A DNA stretch of 64,000 nucleotides, from positions 62,001 through 126,000 of the forward strand of contig NZ_SMNA01000004.1 in the NCBI RefSeq assembly GCF_004353825.1. The letters are read 5' to 3'. Below are positions 1-7,906 of this stretch, in pieces. The stretch is from Occultella glacieicola (GTDB taxonomy: Bacteria; Actinomycetota; Actinomycetes; Actinomycetales; Beutenbergiaceae). Numbering within the stretch: the stretch's first letter is position 1; the number at the start of each line of letters is the position of its first letter. The notes below the pieces were generated by a model that was not told the DNA's origin, made no database searches, and worked only from the letters and a program-made list of their open reading frames with translations. A program made the position numbers and the translations under genes.

Positions 1-24
1 GACACTTCGGTCACCTGGACCGGC

Positions 25-30
25 TAATCT
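25..30 (+). promoter_or_regulatory. -10 box, probable leaderless promoter
   Basis: TAATCT lies 8 nt before the ATG at 39, the spacing expected when transcription begins at the start codon. No purine-rich ribosome binding site lies between them. Inferred from spacing only. Confidence 0.45.
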
Positions 31-38
31 CAAGCCTC

Positions 39-494
39 ATGGTCATCTGGAGGGGATGGGGAATCCTCGCAATCCTGTTCATCCCGCTCGGCGCGATCGC
101 GTTCGGCGGACTGTTCACGCTCATCCTCGGTGAGGAGAACTCCTCGCTCGCCGTCGGGATCGGCCTGATCCTCGGCGGCGTCGCGTGCTTCTTCGCCGGC
201 CGCTGGTTCCAGGACTGGGACGCCGAGCGACGCACGAAGAACTACATGCTCGCCCGGCAGGCCGAGGTGGAGGCGACCGTCGCCTCGGGCCGGTTCCAGC
301 CGGTGCCCGGCTATCAGCCGCGCGACCACGCCGAGGCCCAGCAGCTCGCCGGACAGATGCTCGAGAACGAGCGGGCGACCGCGAGGAAGCAACTGCGCAA
401 CCGGCACACGATCTTCTTCATCCCGATGCAGTACTTCGGCATCGTGCTCGCTGCCGTCGGCCTGATCCCGATCTTCCTCAACTTCACCAGCTGA
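39..494 (+). CDS. small three-helix membrane protein, unknown function
   Basis: A 151-residue protein I do not recognise. Hydrophobic segments at about residues 7-30 and 37-53 form an N-terminal membrane hairpin joined by a short acidic loop (GEENSS). A polar stretch (about 56-122) rich in Arg, Glu and Ala follows and is probably cytoplasmic. A third membrane helix covers about 124-148 near the C-terminus. The start is chosen because it begins directly before the first helix and follows a TAATCT box. It stands 45 nt upstream of the endonuclease IV gene on the same strand, but that gene has its own promoter-like box, so an operon is uncertain. No catalytic motif is visible. Codon use is typical of the window. 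Confidence 0.75.
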   Translation: MVIWRGWGILAILFIPLGAIAFGGLFTLILGEENSSLAVGIGLILGGVACFFAGRWFQDWDAERRTKNYMLARQAEVEATVASGRFQPVPGYQPRDHAEAQQLAGQMLENERATARKQLRNRHTIFFIPMQYFGIVLAAVGLIPIFLNFTS

Positions 495-526
495 CCGCTC
501 CCCGGCGCGGTGTCTGGGGAGGCGAT

Positions 527-532
527 TAGGCT
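527..532 (+). promoter_or_regulatory. -10 box of the endonuclease IV gene
   Basis: TAGGCT ends 7 nt before the ATG at 540, again suggesting a leaderless transcript. This favours 540 over the in-frame GTG at 510. Confidence 0.4.
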
Positions 533-539
533 CGACGGC

Positions 540-1331
540 ATGACCGTCATCGGAGCCCACGTCGACCAGACCGATCCCATCGCCGAGGCCCGCGCCCGTG
601 GCGCGGACGCGGTGCAGATCTTCCTCGGCGACCCGCAGGGGTGGAAGGGCCCGGAGGTCGCCTACGACGGCGGAGCATCGGCTCTCAAGGCGGCCGCCGC
701 CGAGGCGGGGGTCACCCTGTACGTCCACTCGCCGTACGTCATCAATGTGGCGACCACGAACAACCGGATCCGGATCCCGAGCCGCAAACTGCTGCAGCAG
801 CACGTGAACCTCGCGGCCGAGATCGGGGCCGCGGGCATCGTGGTGCACGGCGGGCAGGTGCTGGCCGCGGACGACCCGGCCAAGGGGTTCGACAACTGGC
901 GCAAGTGCGTCGACGGTCTGGACATGCCGATCCCGGTGCTGATCGAGAACACGGCGGGCGGGACCAACTCGATGGCCCGCGGGGTCGAGAAGCTGGAGCG
1001 GCTGTGGGCCTCGGTGCTCGAGGCGGACGGTGGCGCCGACGTCGGCTTCTGTCTGGACACCTGCCACGCCTACGCCGGCGGCGAGGAACTGGCCGGCCTG
1101 GTCGAACGCGTCAAGGCCGTCACCGGCCGGGTCGACCTGGTGCACGCCAACGACTCGCGGGACGCCTTCGACTCCGGCGCCGACCGGCACGCCAACCTCG
1201 GCCAGGGCTCCCTGCCCGAGGCGGACCTGATCGACCTCATCCGCGAGGCCGGCACCCCGGTGATCGTGGAGACGCCGGGCGCGGCGCCCGAGCACGCCGC
1301 CGACATCGCCTGGCTGCGCGAGCGCCTCTGA
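540..1331 (+). CDS. nfo: deoxyribonuclease IV (AP endonuclease family 2)
   Basis: A 263-residue TIM-barrel apurinic/apyrimidinic endonuclease that nicks DNA 5' to abasic sites in base excision repair; cytoplasmic. All nine expected metal ligands are visible in order: H63 (VHSPYVIN), H103 (VVHGG), E136 (IENTAG), D173 and H176 (CLDTCHAYAGG), H202 (VHANDS), D215 and H217 (DRH) and E244 (VETPG), matching the trinuclear zinc site of E. coli Nfo. Length fits the short actinobacterial form. The start at 540 is preferred because MTVIGAHV aligns with family N-termini and a TAGGCT box precedes it; a GTG at 510 would add ten residues. It is convergent with the GNAT gene, with 12 nt between the stop codons. 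No sign of damage. Confidence 0.93.
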   Translation: MTVIGAHVDQTDPIAEARARGADAVQIFLGDPQGWKGPEVAYDGGASALKAAAAEAGVTLYVHSPYVINVATTNNRIRIPSRKLLQQHVNLAAEIGAAGIVVHGGQVLAADDPAKGFDNWRKCVDGLDMPIPVLIENTAGGTNSMARGVEKLERLWASVLEADGGADVGFCLDTCHAYAGGEELAGLVERVKAVTGRVDLVHANDSRDAFDSGADRHANLGQGSLPEADLIDLIREAGTPVIVETPGAAPEHAADIAWLRERL

Positions 1332-1343
1332 TCTGCCAGTGGA

Positions 1344-1763
1344 TCACCGGCCCGTCAGTTCCTTGAGCAGCATGAGCTCGGTGGCCTCCCCGGGGAGCAG
1401 GAGTGCCCCGAAGTCGCGGTACCCGAGATGTCGGTAGAAGTGCTGCGCTGACTCGTCCGACAACGTCGACGTCATGACCCTGGCGCGACCGGCGTGCCGC
1501 ATCCGGGCCCCCCAGTCGTCGACGAGGAGGCGCCCGAGGCCTCGCCCGCGCCCGGCCTCGACGACGAACAGCAGGTTCATGAACGGGACCTCGTCCCAGA
1601 ACAAGCCCCAGCGCAACCACCCGAGGTGTGTGCCGCCGTCGACGGCGACCAATACCCGGCCACGTGAGACGACGGCGTCCAGCTCGCCCCGGGCGATGTG
1701 CTGGTCGTGGGCGCCGAGGAAGGCCAGGTCGTGGTCCCCGGCCACACGGATGTCTGCGGTCAT
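1344..1763 (-). CDS. GNAT family N-acetyltransferase
   Basis: A 139-residue single-domain acetyltransferase that would transfer acetyl from acetyl-CoA to an amine; the substrate cannot be read from the sequence. The acetyl-CoA pyrophosphate loop is the segment GRGRGLGRLLVDDW at about residues 72-85, following the beta-4 strand (FMNLLFVVE). The C-terminal beta-alpha segment SAQHFYRHLGYRDFG is the usual late GNAT signature. The start is taken at ATG 1763 (MTADIRVAG); an in-frame upstream start at 1805 would add fourteen residues unlike the family. It is convergent with nfo and divergent from the LPXTG protein gene at 1933, so it is probably monocistronic. Confidence 0.85.
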   Translation of the reverse strand: MTADIRVAGDHDLAFLGAHDQHIARGELDAVVSRGRVLVAVDGGTHLGWLRWGLFWDEVPFMNLLFVVEAGRGRGLGRLLVDDWGARMRHAGRARVMTSTLSDESAQHFYRHLGYRDFGALLLPGEATELMLLKELTGR

Positions 1764-1932
1764 ATCCCGATCCTGCCGGACAGTGCCGGACGGGCCGGTC
1801 CGCACAGTCTGTGACCAGGCACACGTCGCTGATCAGACCGCGCGGGACGTAGGGCCCGGCTCATGCCGCTTCCCGTGGCGTTCCATTGAATCAGAACCGG
1901 ACGGCAGTGTCCGGACCGAGGAGATGACAGGA

Positions 1933-3672
1933 ATGCGTGCGATCCGCCGGGCCCGTGGAGTGGCCCTGGCAACATCAATGGTGCTTGCGCTCGGGGCGAG
2001 CTTCGCCGTGAGCGCGCCGGCCGATGCGGCCGTGCCGGAGGAGGGTTTCAACCCGTTCACCGCCGCCGGTGGCTACAGCATCTACGCCCGATCCGATGCC
2101 CTGCTCGGGAACGCCGAGACCGAGGGTGCGATCGCCGTCGGGGGCACCCTCGCCGTGCGCTCCGACGGCGGGGGGTACGGGGTCCTGCACGTCGCGGCGG
2201 GCACCGGGGACTACATCCTGCCGGTCGTGGACGGTGAGCCGAACCGGCTGCTGATCGGAGGCTTCGCGGCCGAGGACAACGGTCGCGTGGAGGTCAGTGG
2301 CGCCGGTTCGAGCGAGGTCGGCACGGTCAAGCTGACCCCGCAGCCGCAGGACTCACCCTTCGGGTACGAAGAGCGGGGTGGGTGGATCCGCTACCGGCTC
2401 GCCGGCGCCGAGGCCGACCAGCCGCCGCTCATCGACGCCAGGGGCCAGGCCTGGCCGGGGGACGCCGAGTCCGCTGCGGCCCAACTCACCACGGCAGAAC
2501 CGACGGTGGCGACCTATGTCGAGTCGCAGATGTCCTGGACCTACGACGAGGCGGCCCGGTGCCTGGCCGATGTCACGGATCCGGACACCGGTCTGGCGAA
2601 CCACGTCGCAGTCGCCGAGGACACCGGTGACCGGGTCGTTCTCGAGCCGCTCGCCGCGGACCGCGTGAACGTCGTGAACTACGGGGACCTCGTCGGCGCC
2701 GGCGTCATCCAGTTCAGTGGTGGCGTGACCCCGGGTGTCACCAACCCTCTCATCGTTCGCGTCGACGCCGGGACCACCTCCGTGCTCGCGGCCCGCGCCG
2801 ACCCGGCCGGGTACGCGCCGTACCTCATGTGGGACCTCTCGGCAGTCACCGGAGCGGTCGAGGTGCGGGCCGCGAACTCCCGCATCGATGGGTCGGTCTA
2901 TGCACCGAACGTGGACCTCACCCTGCACGCCCAGCCGATCGACGGCCAGATCATCGCCGACGACCTGCACCTGTCCGACAGTTCCGGCGAGGCGCACGCG
3001 TACTTCTTCCGCGGCTCGCTCCCGTGCGCCGTGCCGCAGCAGACGGGCGGCTTCACGGTGACCAAGGTCGTCACCGGTGACGGTGCCGACCTGGTGCCGG
3101 CCGACGCCGTGTTCACCGTCGAGTACGCGCTCGACGGCGGTGCACCGGTCTCCCTGACGCTCGCCCCGGGCGAGACGTCCGCGGTGATCGCCGGTCTCCC
3201 GATCGGGACCGAGGTGAGCTTGCGGGAGGTTCGGCCGGCCGACGGCGACGAGGTGGCGTGGGCGGCGCCGACCTGGAGCGTCGACGGTGCCGGGCTGGCG
3301 CCCGACGCCGACGGCTCGGTGGGGTTCGCGGTGACGGGCTCGTCCGTCGTCGAACTCACCGTCACGAACACGGCGACACCGGTGGACCCGGATCCCACGG
3401 ACCCGGATCCCACGGACCCGGATCCCACGGACCCGGTCCCCGTCGACCCGGACCCCACTGAACCCGACGGCCCCGACGAGCAGGTCCCGCCGAGCCCGGA
3501 CGCCCAGGAGCCGGGCGGCACACCGGCCGACAGCGATCAGTCGGATTCGACCGGATCCACGCAGGAGCTGCCGACGACCGGAGCCGACGCAGCCGCGTTG
3601 CTCCTGTTGGCCGGGGCCCTCGCAGGGACCGGGCTCGGCGTGCGGCGGCTGGCCCGGATCCGGAGGTCCTGA
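1933..3672 (+). CDS. choice-of-anchor A, LPXTG-anchored surface protein
   Basis: A 579-residue sortase-anchored surface protein. In order: a Sec signal peptide (about residues 1-32, ending near ADAA), a choice-of-anchor A domain (about 35-370, beginning FNPFTAAGGYSIYARSDAL, with YAPNVDLTLHAQPIDGQIIA near its end), a DUF5979-like beta-sandwich (about 372-480, TKVVTGDG), an Asp-Pro-Thr linker made by a short tandem DNA repeat near 3390-3440, and an LPTTG sorting signal followed by a membrane helix and an RRLARIRRS tail. Sortase would cleave LPTTG and link the protein to peptidoglycan. The choice-of-anchor A domain is an extracellular module of unknown ligand. The ATG at 1933 has GAGGAG 9 nt upstream; ATG 1924 is too close to that site. 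A strong hairpin follows the stop. Confidence 0.88.
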   Translation: MRAIRRARGVALATSMVLALGASFAVSAPADAAVPEEGFNPFTAAGGYSIYARSDALLGNAETEGAIAVGGTLAVRSDGGGYGVLHVAAGTGDYILPVVDGEPNRLLIGGFAAEDNGRVEVSGAGSSEVGTVKLTPQPQDSPFGYEERGGWIRYRLAGAEADQPPLIDARGQAWPGDAESAAAQLTTAEPTVATYVESQMSWTYDEAARCLADVTDPDTGLANHVAVAEDTGDRVVLEPLAADRVNVVNYGDLVGAGVIQFSGGVTPGVTNPLIVRVDAGTTSVLAARADPAGYAPYLMWDLSAVTGAVEVRAANSRIDGSVYAPNVDLTLHAQPIDGQIIADDLHLSDSSGEAHAYFFRGSLPCAVPQQTGGFTVTKVVTGDGADLVPADAVFTVEYALDGGAPVSLTLAPGETSAVIAGLPIGTEVSLREVRPADGDEVAWAAPTWSVDGAGLAPDADGSVGFAVTGSSVVELTVTNTATPVDPDPTDPDPTDPDPTDPVPVDPDPTEPDGPDEQVPPSPDAQEPGGTPADSDQSDSTGSTQELPTTGADAAALLLLAGALAGTGLGVRRLARIRRS

Positions 3673-3724
3673 CCCGACCGGGCCAAGGCCGGCGCCAGCG
3701 GCCCCTGAGCCGACCACAACGAGA

Positions 3725-3756
3725 GCGGCCCGCCACCCCACGAGGTGACGGGCCGC
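3725..3756. terminator. bidirectional hairpin terminator
   Basis: A 13-bp stem (GCGGCCCGCCACC against GGTGACGGGCCGC, one mismatch) with a 6-nt loop lies between the convergent LPXTG protein gene (stop 3672) and the binding-protein gene (stop 3785). It could end transcription from both sides. There is no U-tract, as is usual in high-GC actinobacteria. Confidence 0.7.
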
Positions 3757-3784
3757 CGTCGTGCGTTGCGCCGCAGGCGCCGCC

Positions 3785-5125
3785 CTACTCGGCCTGTGCC
3801 TCGTTGCCGGCGTCCTGCCCCTGCTGCAACGCCGTCGGGACGTCGAGGCGACCAGCGAACATCTCCTCGAAGAACGGGCCGTAGGCGTTCATGCCGGCCT
3901 GCACCCGCGGACCGACAGGCGCGGCGGCGGTGTCACCGGCGGCGGCGTCGAGGAACACCTGGGTGTCGACGCCCTGCTCGGTCCAGTAGTCCGTGAACGA
4001 GGACTGCGCGTCCACGGCCGCCGGGAACGAGGCCCCGTTGGCGCCGAGCGGGAGCTGGCCCTCGGCGGAGCCGAGCCATGCCAGGACGGCGGTGGTCGCC
4101 TCCAGGTGCTCGGTCGCGGCGTTGCCGAGCGCGGCCACCCCGTGCACCACGCCGACACGGCCCTCGGGTCCTTCGAGCATCGGGGCCAGGCCCCACTCGA
4201 ACTCGGCGTCCGCCATCGCCGGCAGCGAGTACTGACCGGACTGGAAGAACGCCATCTTGCCCTGCACGAACAGGTCGCGGGCGAGGTCGCCGTTCTGGCT
4301 GGTGTCCGCGGCCGAGGGGGAGACGTGGTGGGTGTTGATCAGGTCCACGACGTACTGGAAGGCGGCCTCTCCCTCGGGGGAGTTGAACGCGAACTGGTTG
4401 TCGGAGTCCTGGAACACGCCCCCGTTGGAGGCCAGGAAGTCGATGTAGATGGCCTGGAGGTCATTCTGGGCGTTGAAGCCGAACTGTGCGATGTCGTCGG
4501 CGTTGAACGCGGGATCGGCGGCGGTCACTCCGGCGGCGTCGAGCGTGAGCTGCTGGGCGGCAGGCAGGAATGTGTCGTCCGCGCCCGTGGGGTCCCACCG
4601 CAGCGTGGTCGGGTCGATCCCGGCCGCGTCCACGAGGTCCTTGTTGTAGAACAGTGCGATCGAGTCCGAGAGCTGCGGTACCCCCCACAGCGAACCGTCC
4701 CGGGTGTACAGGTCCACCACGGACTGGGTCCACTCGTCGTGGTCGTCACCGAGCGCCTCGGTGATGTCGATGAGGTTGCCGTTGTCCGCGTAGAGGGCGA
4801 AGTTCGAGGTATTCGTCCAGAAGATGTCCGCCATCGTGCCGGAGCCGATGTCCTGCGGCAGCCGCTCCCAGTAGTTCGCCCAGGGGACCACCTCCACGTC
4901 CACGGTGATCTCGGGGTTCGCCTCCGTGAACGCCGCGAACGACTCCTCGTAGGCCGCGGCCGCGGCGTCGTCCCAGAGCCGGAACGTGACGGTGGTCGAA
5001 TCGCCGTCCCCGGAGCCGTCGTCCCCGGAGTCGCCGGAGCTGCCGGGCGAGCACGCCGCCAGCACCACCGCGGTGACTCCGATGGCGCCCGCGGCACCGA
5101 GCAGCCTGCTCCTACGGATGTTCAT
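3785..5125 (-). CDS. sugar ABC transporter substrate-binding lipoprotein (orphan)
   Basis: A 446-residue family 1 extracellular solute-binding protein. Type II signal peptide MNIRRSRLLGAAGAIG leading to the lipobox VLAAC, so the mature protein would be lipid-anchored at Cys25, followed by a Ser/Gly/Asp-rich linker. The body has typical features: VTFRLWDDAAAAAYEESF, then DIFWTNTSNFALYADNG, then YNKDLVDAAGIDP. It would bind a mono- or oligosaccharide and deliver it to a MalF/MalG-type permease pair. No permease adjoins it; the nearest unpaired permeases are at 15240-16981 on the same strand. The upstream AAAGGA sequence is a good ribosome binding site. The substrate is unknown. Confidence 0.88.
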   Translation of the reverse strand: MNIRRSRLLGAAGAIGVTAVVLAACSPGSSGDSGDDGSGDGDSTTVTFRLWDDAAAAAYEESFAAFTEANPEITVDVEVVPWANYWERLPQDIGSGTMADIFWTNTSNFALYADNGNLIDITEALGDDHDEWTQSVVDLYTRDGSLWGVPQLSDSIALFYNKDLVDAAGIDPTTLRWDPTGADDTFLPAAQQLTLDAAGVTAADPAFNADDIAQFGFNAQNDLQAIYIDFLASNGGVFQDSDNQFAFNSPEGEAAFQYVVDLINTHHVSPSAADTSQNGDLARDLFVQGKMAFFQSGQYSLPAMADAEFEWGLAPMLEGPEGRVGVVHGVAALGNAATEHLEATTAVLAWLGSAEGQLPLGANGASFPAAVDAQSSFTDYWTEQGVDTQVFLDAAAGDTAAAPVGPRVQAGMNAYGPFFEEMFAGRLDVPTALQQGQDAGNEAQAE

Positions 5126-5266
5126 CGGTCATTCCTTTCGCGCCGGGCGGTGTGCCCGTCCCCTCGAGGCACGGTAGCCCGGTGCGGTCCCAGGAGCCCA
5201 CGGCAGCCCGAGTCGCGACCGAATCGTGATACGGAGGTCGGCGGCCGGGGCCGCCGGACCGCTGAC

Positions 5267-5298
5267 GCCCCGGGCTCGGCCCTGTCCGAGCCCGGGGC
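5267..5298 (-). terminator. hairpin terminator after hsp20
   Basis: A perfect 13-bp stem (GCCCCGGGCTCGG with CCGAGCCCGGGGC) and 6-nt loop starts 15 nt beyond the hsp20 stop codon. It should separate hsp20 transcription from the downstream binding-protein gene. Confidence 0.75.
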
Positions 5299-5313
5299 CG
5301 CCACGGGCGAGAG

Positions 5314-5769
5314 TCAGCCGGTCGACGCAGTCTCGCCGGCTGTCGACGCACCTGCACCGATCTGCGACGGCGACGTCGTATGGGCGACCTCGATGCGGCG
5401 AGGCTTGGCCTGCTCACTGACCGGGATCGTGAGTGACAGGACACCGTCTGCGTAGCTAGCCGAGATCTGGTCGAGCGCCAGCCCCTGACCCAACGTCAGT
5501 TGCCGGGCGAAGGTGCCGGAAGGGCGCTCGCGGACCAGCCAGTCGGCCTCGGCCGAGGGAGCCGTGCGCTCGGCTCGGATGGTCAGAATCCGGTCCTCGA
5601 CCGAGATATCGATCGATCCCGGGTCCACCCCGGGCAGATCCATCGAGAGCACGTAGTGGTCGGTCTCGCGCTGCAGATCGATCGGCATCACCGCCGCGTC
5701 TCGGCTGCTCGTGGACAGCGCCGTGAGCATCCTGTCGATCTCGTGGAACGGGTCGAAGCGGGTAGCCAT
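5314..5769 (-). CDS. Hsp20/alpha-crystallin small heat shock protein
   Basis: A 151-residue ATP-independent holdase chaperone that binds unfolding proteins as large oligomers in the cytoplasm. The N-terminus MATRFDPFHEIDRML is typical of bacterial Hsp20. The alpha-crystallin beta-sandwich spans about residues 28-125, including YVLSMDLPGVDPGSIDISVE, the SGTFARQLTL strand and the late A-x-x-x-G-V-L signature seen as ASYADGVLSLTIPV. The C-terminal I-x-I oligomerisation motif is not obvious: RRIEVA is nearest. A strong Shine-Dalgarno (AGGAGGTGA) lies 6 nt upstream of the ATG. A CIRCE-like operator about 100 nt upstream indicates HrcA control, and a strong hairpin follows the gene, so it is monocistronic. 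It is divergent from the gamma-glutamyltransferase gene. Confidence 0.93.
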   Translation of the reverse strand: MATRFDPFHEIDRMLTALSTSSRDAAVMPIDLQRETDHYVLSMDLPGVDPGSIDISVEDRILTIRAERTAPSAEADWLVRERPSGTFARQLTLGQGLALDQISASYADGVLSLTIPVSEQAKPRRIEVAHTTSPSQIGAGASTAGETASTG

Positions 5770-5775
5770 CGCTCA

Positions 5776-5784
5776 TCACCTCCT
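5776..5784 (-). promoter_or_regulatory. strong ribosome binding site of hsp20
   Basis: Read on the minus strand this is AGGAGGTGA, close to full anti-16S complementarity, 6 nt before the ATG. It is the best Shine-Dalgarno noticed in the window and fits a gene needing rapid heat induction. Confidence 0.7.
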
Positions 5785-5866
5785 CATCAGGTGGGCCCCG
5801 ACCTTCGAGGCCCGGTCACGATCCCGTCACCGGGATTCCGATGACGGGTGGCTACGACGCATAGAT

Positions 5867-5893
5867 TTAGCACTAGGCACCCGAGAGTGCCAG
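5867..5893. promoter_or_regulatory. CIRCE operator (HrcA binding site)
   Basis: TTAGCACTA, then nine bases (GGCACCCGA), then GAGTGCCAG. The CIRCE consensus is TTAGCACTC-N9-GAGTGCTAA, so the arms match 8/9 and 7/9 with the exact 9-nt spacer. On the minus strand CTGGCA and TAAATC, 18 nt apart, could be the -35 and -10 of hsp20, so bound HrcA would cover the promoter. Confidence 0.75.
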
Positions 5894-5898
5894 CCTGA

Positions 5899-5940
5899 CC
5901 TGTTCGCTGCCCGCGAACAGGCGTCGGCCTGAGCCGACGC
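5899..5940. repeat. two adjacent perfect hairpins
   Basis: CCTGTTCGC-tgccc-GCGAACAGG (5899-5921) is followed at once by GCGTCGGC-ctga-GCCGACGC (5921-5940), with one shared base. Both stems are perfect (9 and 8 bp). They lie between the CIRCE element and the gamma-glutamyltransferase start and may be operators or a bidirectional insulator. Confidence 0.55.
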
Positions 5941-6013
5941 CCCGCGGAGGACCCTTCTGCTGGTCATCCGGGGCACCGTGGTCGCCGGCCCGGCCCGCTG
6001 CGATACTGGCCCG

Positions 6014-7816
6014 ATGCCCGCCAGCGCATTCACCACCCGCCCGGAACTGCTCGGCACGTTCGGGATGGTGGCCTCGACCCACTGGCTCGCCTCGGCGGCC
6101 GGGATGGCCGTGTTGGAGGCGGGCGGCAATGCCTACGACGCCGCCGTCGCGGCCGGCTTCGTGCTGCACGTGGTCGAGCCGCACCTCAACGGTGTCGGCG
6201 GGGACATGCCCGCGATCTGCCACGACGCCCGGACCGGACGGACGTTCGTCGTCTGCGGCCAGGGCACTGCGCCGGCCGCCGCCACTCCGGAGGTCTTCAC
6301 CGACGAGGGCCTGGCCGAGATCCCCGGCACCGGCCTCCTCGCCGCGACCGTGCCCGGCACGTTCGGGGCCTGGATGCTCATGCTGGAGCGGTACGGCACG
6401 ATGCGGCTGCGGGAGGTGCTCGGCTACGCGATCGGCTACGCCCGGGACGGTTACCCCCTCGTGGCGCAGGCCGTGAACACGATCGCGGCGGTGGCCCCGG
6501 TGTTCGCCGAGCACTGGCAGACCTCCGCGCAGATCTATACCCCCGCTGGGCGGGCACCGGAGCCGCGGTCACGGTTCGCCAACCCGATGCTCGCGGACAC
6601 CCTGGATCGCCTGGTCGCCGAGGGCGAGGCTGCCGGGACCACCCGGGAGGCGCAGATCGAGGGGGCCCGGCGCGCGTTCTACGCCGGCTTCGTCGCCGAG
6701 GCGATCCACGACTTCGCCGCCACCGAGCAGTGGGATCCGACCGGCACCCACCGTGGCCTGCTCACCGGTGCCGACCTGGACGGATGGCGGGCGAGCGAGG
6801 AGGAGCCGCTGGTCGCCGACTTCGCCGGGGTCCAGGTCGCCAAGACCGGGCCTTGGGGGCAGGGCCCGGTCCTGCTGCAGCAGTTGCGGATCCTCGAGAC
6901 CTTCGACCTCGCCTCCATGAGCCCCGGCTCGGCGGACCTGGTGCACACCGTTGTGGAGTCCGCGAAGCTCGCGTTCGCCGACCGGGAGGCCTGCTACGGC
7001 GACCCGGATCACGTGGACGTCCCGACCGGCGAACTGACCTCACCCTCCTACGCCGCCGAGCGCGCACGGCTGATCGGGCCGATGGCGGACGGCGCGCTGC
7101 GCCCCGGCTCACCCGGCGGGCGGGAGCCGCACCTTCCACGGGCAGTGCTCGCGGCGATGGCCGACGGCGGCGCGTGGCCGGATGGTCTGGCGACGCCGCC
7201 CGTGCCGGGTCAGGGTGAGCCGACCGTGGCCCGCGGGGACACCTGCCACCTGGACGTCGTCGACCGCTGGGGCAACGTCGTGTCGGCGACCCCATCGGGC
7301 GGGTGGCTGCAGTCCTCGCCGAGCATCCCGGACCTCGGGTTCGCGCTCGGGACCAGGGCCCAGATGTTCTGGCTGGAGCAGGGCTTGGCGTCCTCGCTGG
7401 CGCCGGGCCGGCGTCCCCGGACCACCTTGAGCCCGAGCATGCTGCTGCGGGACGGTCGCCCGTATCTGGCGTTCGGAACCCCCGGCGGGGACCAGCAGGA
7501 CCAGTGGACGGTGCCGTTCCTGATCAACCACCTCGTCTTCGGGATGGACCTGCAGGCCGCGATCGACGCCCCGACCTGGCACACCACCCATGGCCCGTCC
7601 TCGTTCGCGCCCCGGGTCGCCGAGCCCTTCGGGGTGCGCGCCGAGTCCCGGCTCGGCGCCGGCGTGCTGGCGGACCTGCGCCGTCGCGGACATCAACTGA
7701 CGGAGGCCGACCCGTGGTCGCTCGGGCGGGTCAGCGCCGCCGGGATCCGTCCCGACGGCCTCCTTGTCGCGGCCGCCAACCCGCGCGGCATGCAGGGCTA
7801 CGCGGTCGGGCGCTGA
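6014..7816 (+). CDS. ggt: gamma-glutamyltransferase family protein
   Basis: A 600-residue Ntn-hydrolase of the gamma-glutamyltransferase/YwrD type, which autocleaves into large and small subunits and acts on gamma-glutamyl compounds or related acyl amides. The N-terminal segment GGNAYDAAVAAGFVLHVVEP and NGVGGDMP are family hallmarks. The predicted nucleophile is Thr410 in GDTCHLDVVDRWGN, the new N-terminus after cleavage, where E. coli GGT has TTHYSVVD. FGTPGGDQQDQ forms the oxyanion/glycine loop near the C-terminus. No signal peptide is visible, so it is likely cytoplasmic, as YwrD-like members are. The start MPASAFTT is preferred over an upstream in-frame GTG because a GATACT box lies 6 nt before it. 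The substrate cannot be told from the sequence. Confidence 0.88.
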   Translation: MPASAFTTRPELLGTFGMVASTHWLASAAGMAVLEAGGNAYDAAVAAGFVLHVVEPHLNGVGGDMPAICHDARTGRTFVVCGQGTAPAAATPEVFTDEGLAEIPGTGLLAATVPGTFGAWMLMLERYGTMRLREVLGYAIGYARDGYPLVAQAVNTIAAVAPVFAEHWQTSAQIYTPAGRAPEPRSRFANPMLADTLDRLVAEGEAAGTTREAQIEGARRAFYAGFVAEAIHDFAATEQWDPTGTHRGLLTGADLDGWRASEEEPLVADFAGVQVAKTGPWGQGPVLLQQLRILETFDLASMSPGSADLVHTVVESAKLAFADREACYGDPDHVDVPTGELTSPSYAAERARLIGPMADGALRPGSPGGREPHLPRAVLAAMADGGAWPDGLATPPVPGQGEPTVARGDTCHLDVVDRWGNVVSATPSGGWLQSSPSIPDLGFALGTRAQMFWLEQGLASSLAPGRRPRTTLSPSMLLRDGRPYLAFGTPGGDQQDQWTVPFLINHLVFGMDLQAAIDAPTWHTTHGPSSFAPRVAEPFGVRAESRLGAGVLADLRRRGHQLTEADPWSLGRVSAAGIRPDGLLVAAANPRGMQGYAVGR

Positions 7817-7906
7817 CCACGCGGCCGACGCGCCGTCCTCGCCTCGACGAACGGCGCTGGTACCGTCCACGCAACGAGTCGTCCCTCCCGAGGAAGCGAG
7901 AACCTC

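Noticed and set aside
5867-5893. The hsp20 upstream element considered as an HspR/HAIR site
   Set aside because: The HAIR consensus is CTTGAGT-N7-ACTCAAG. The observed arms and 9-nt spacer fit CIRCE much better.
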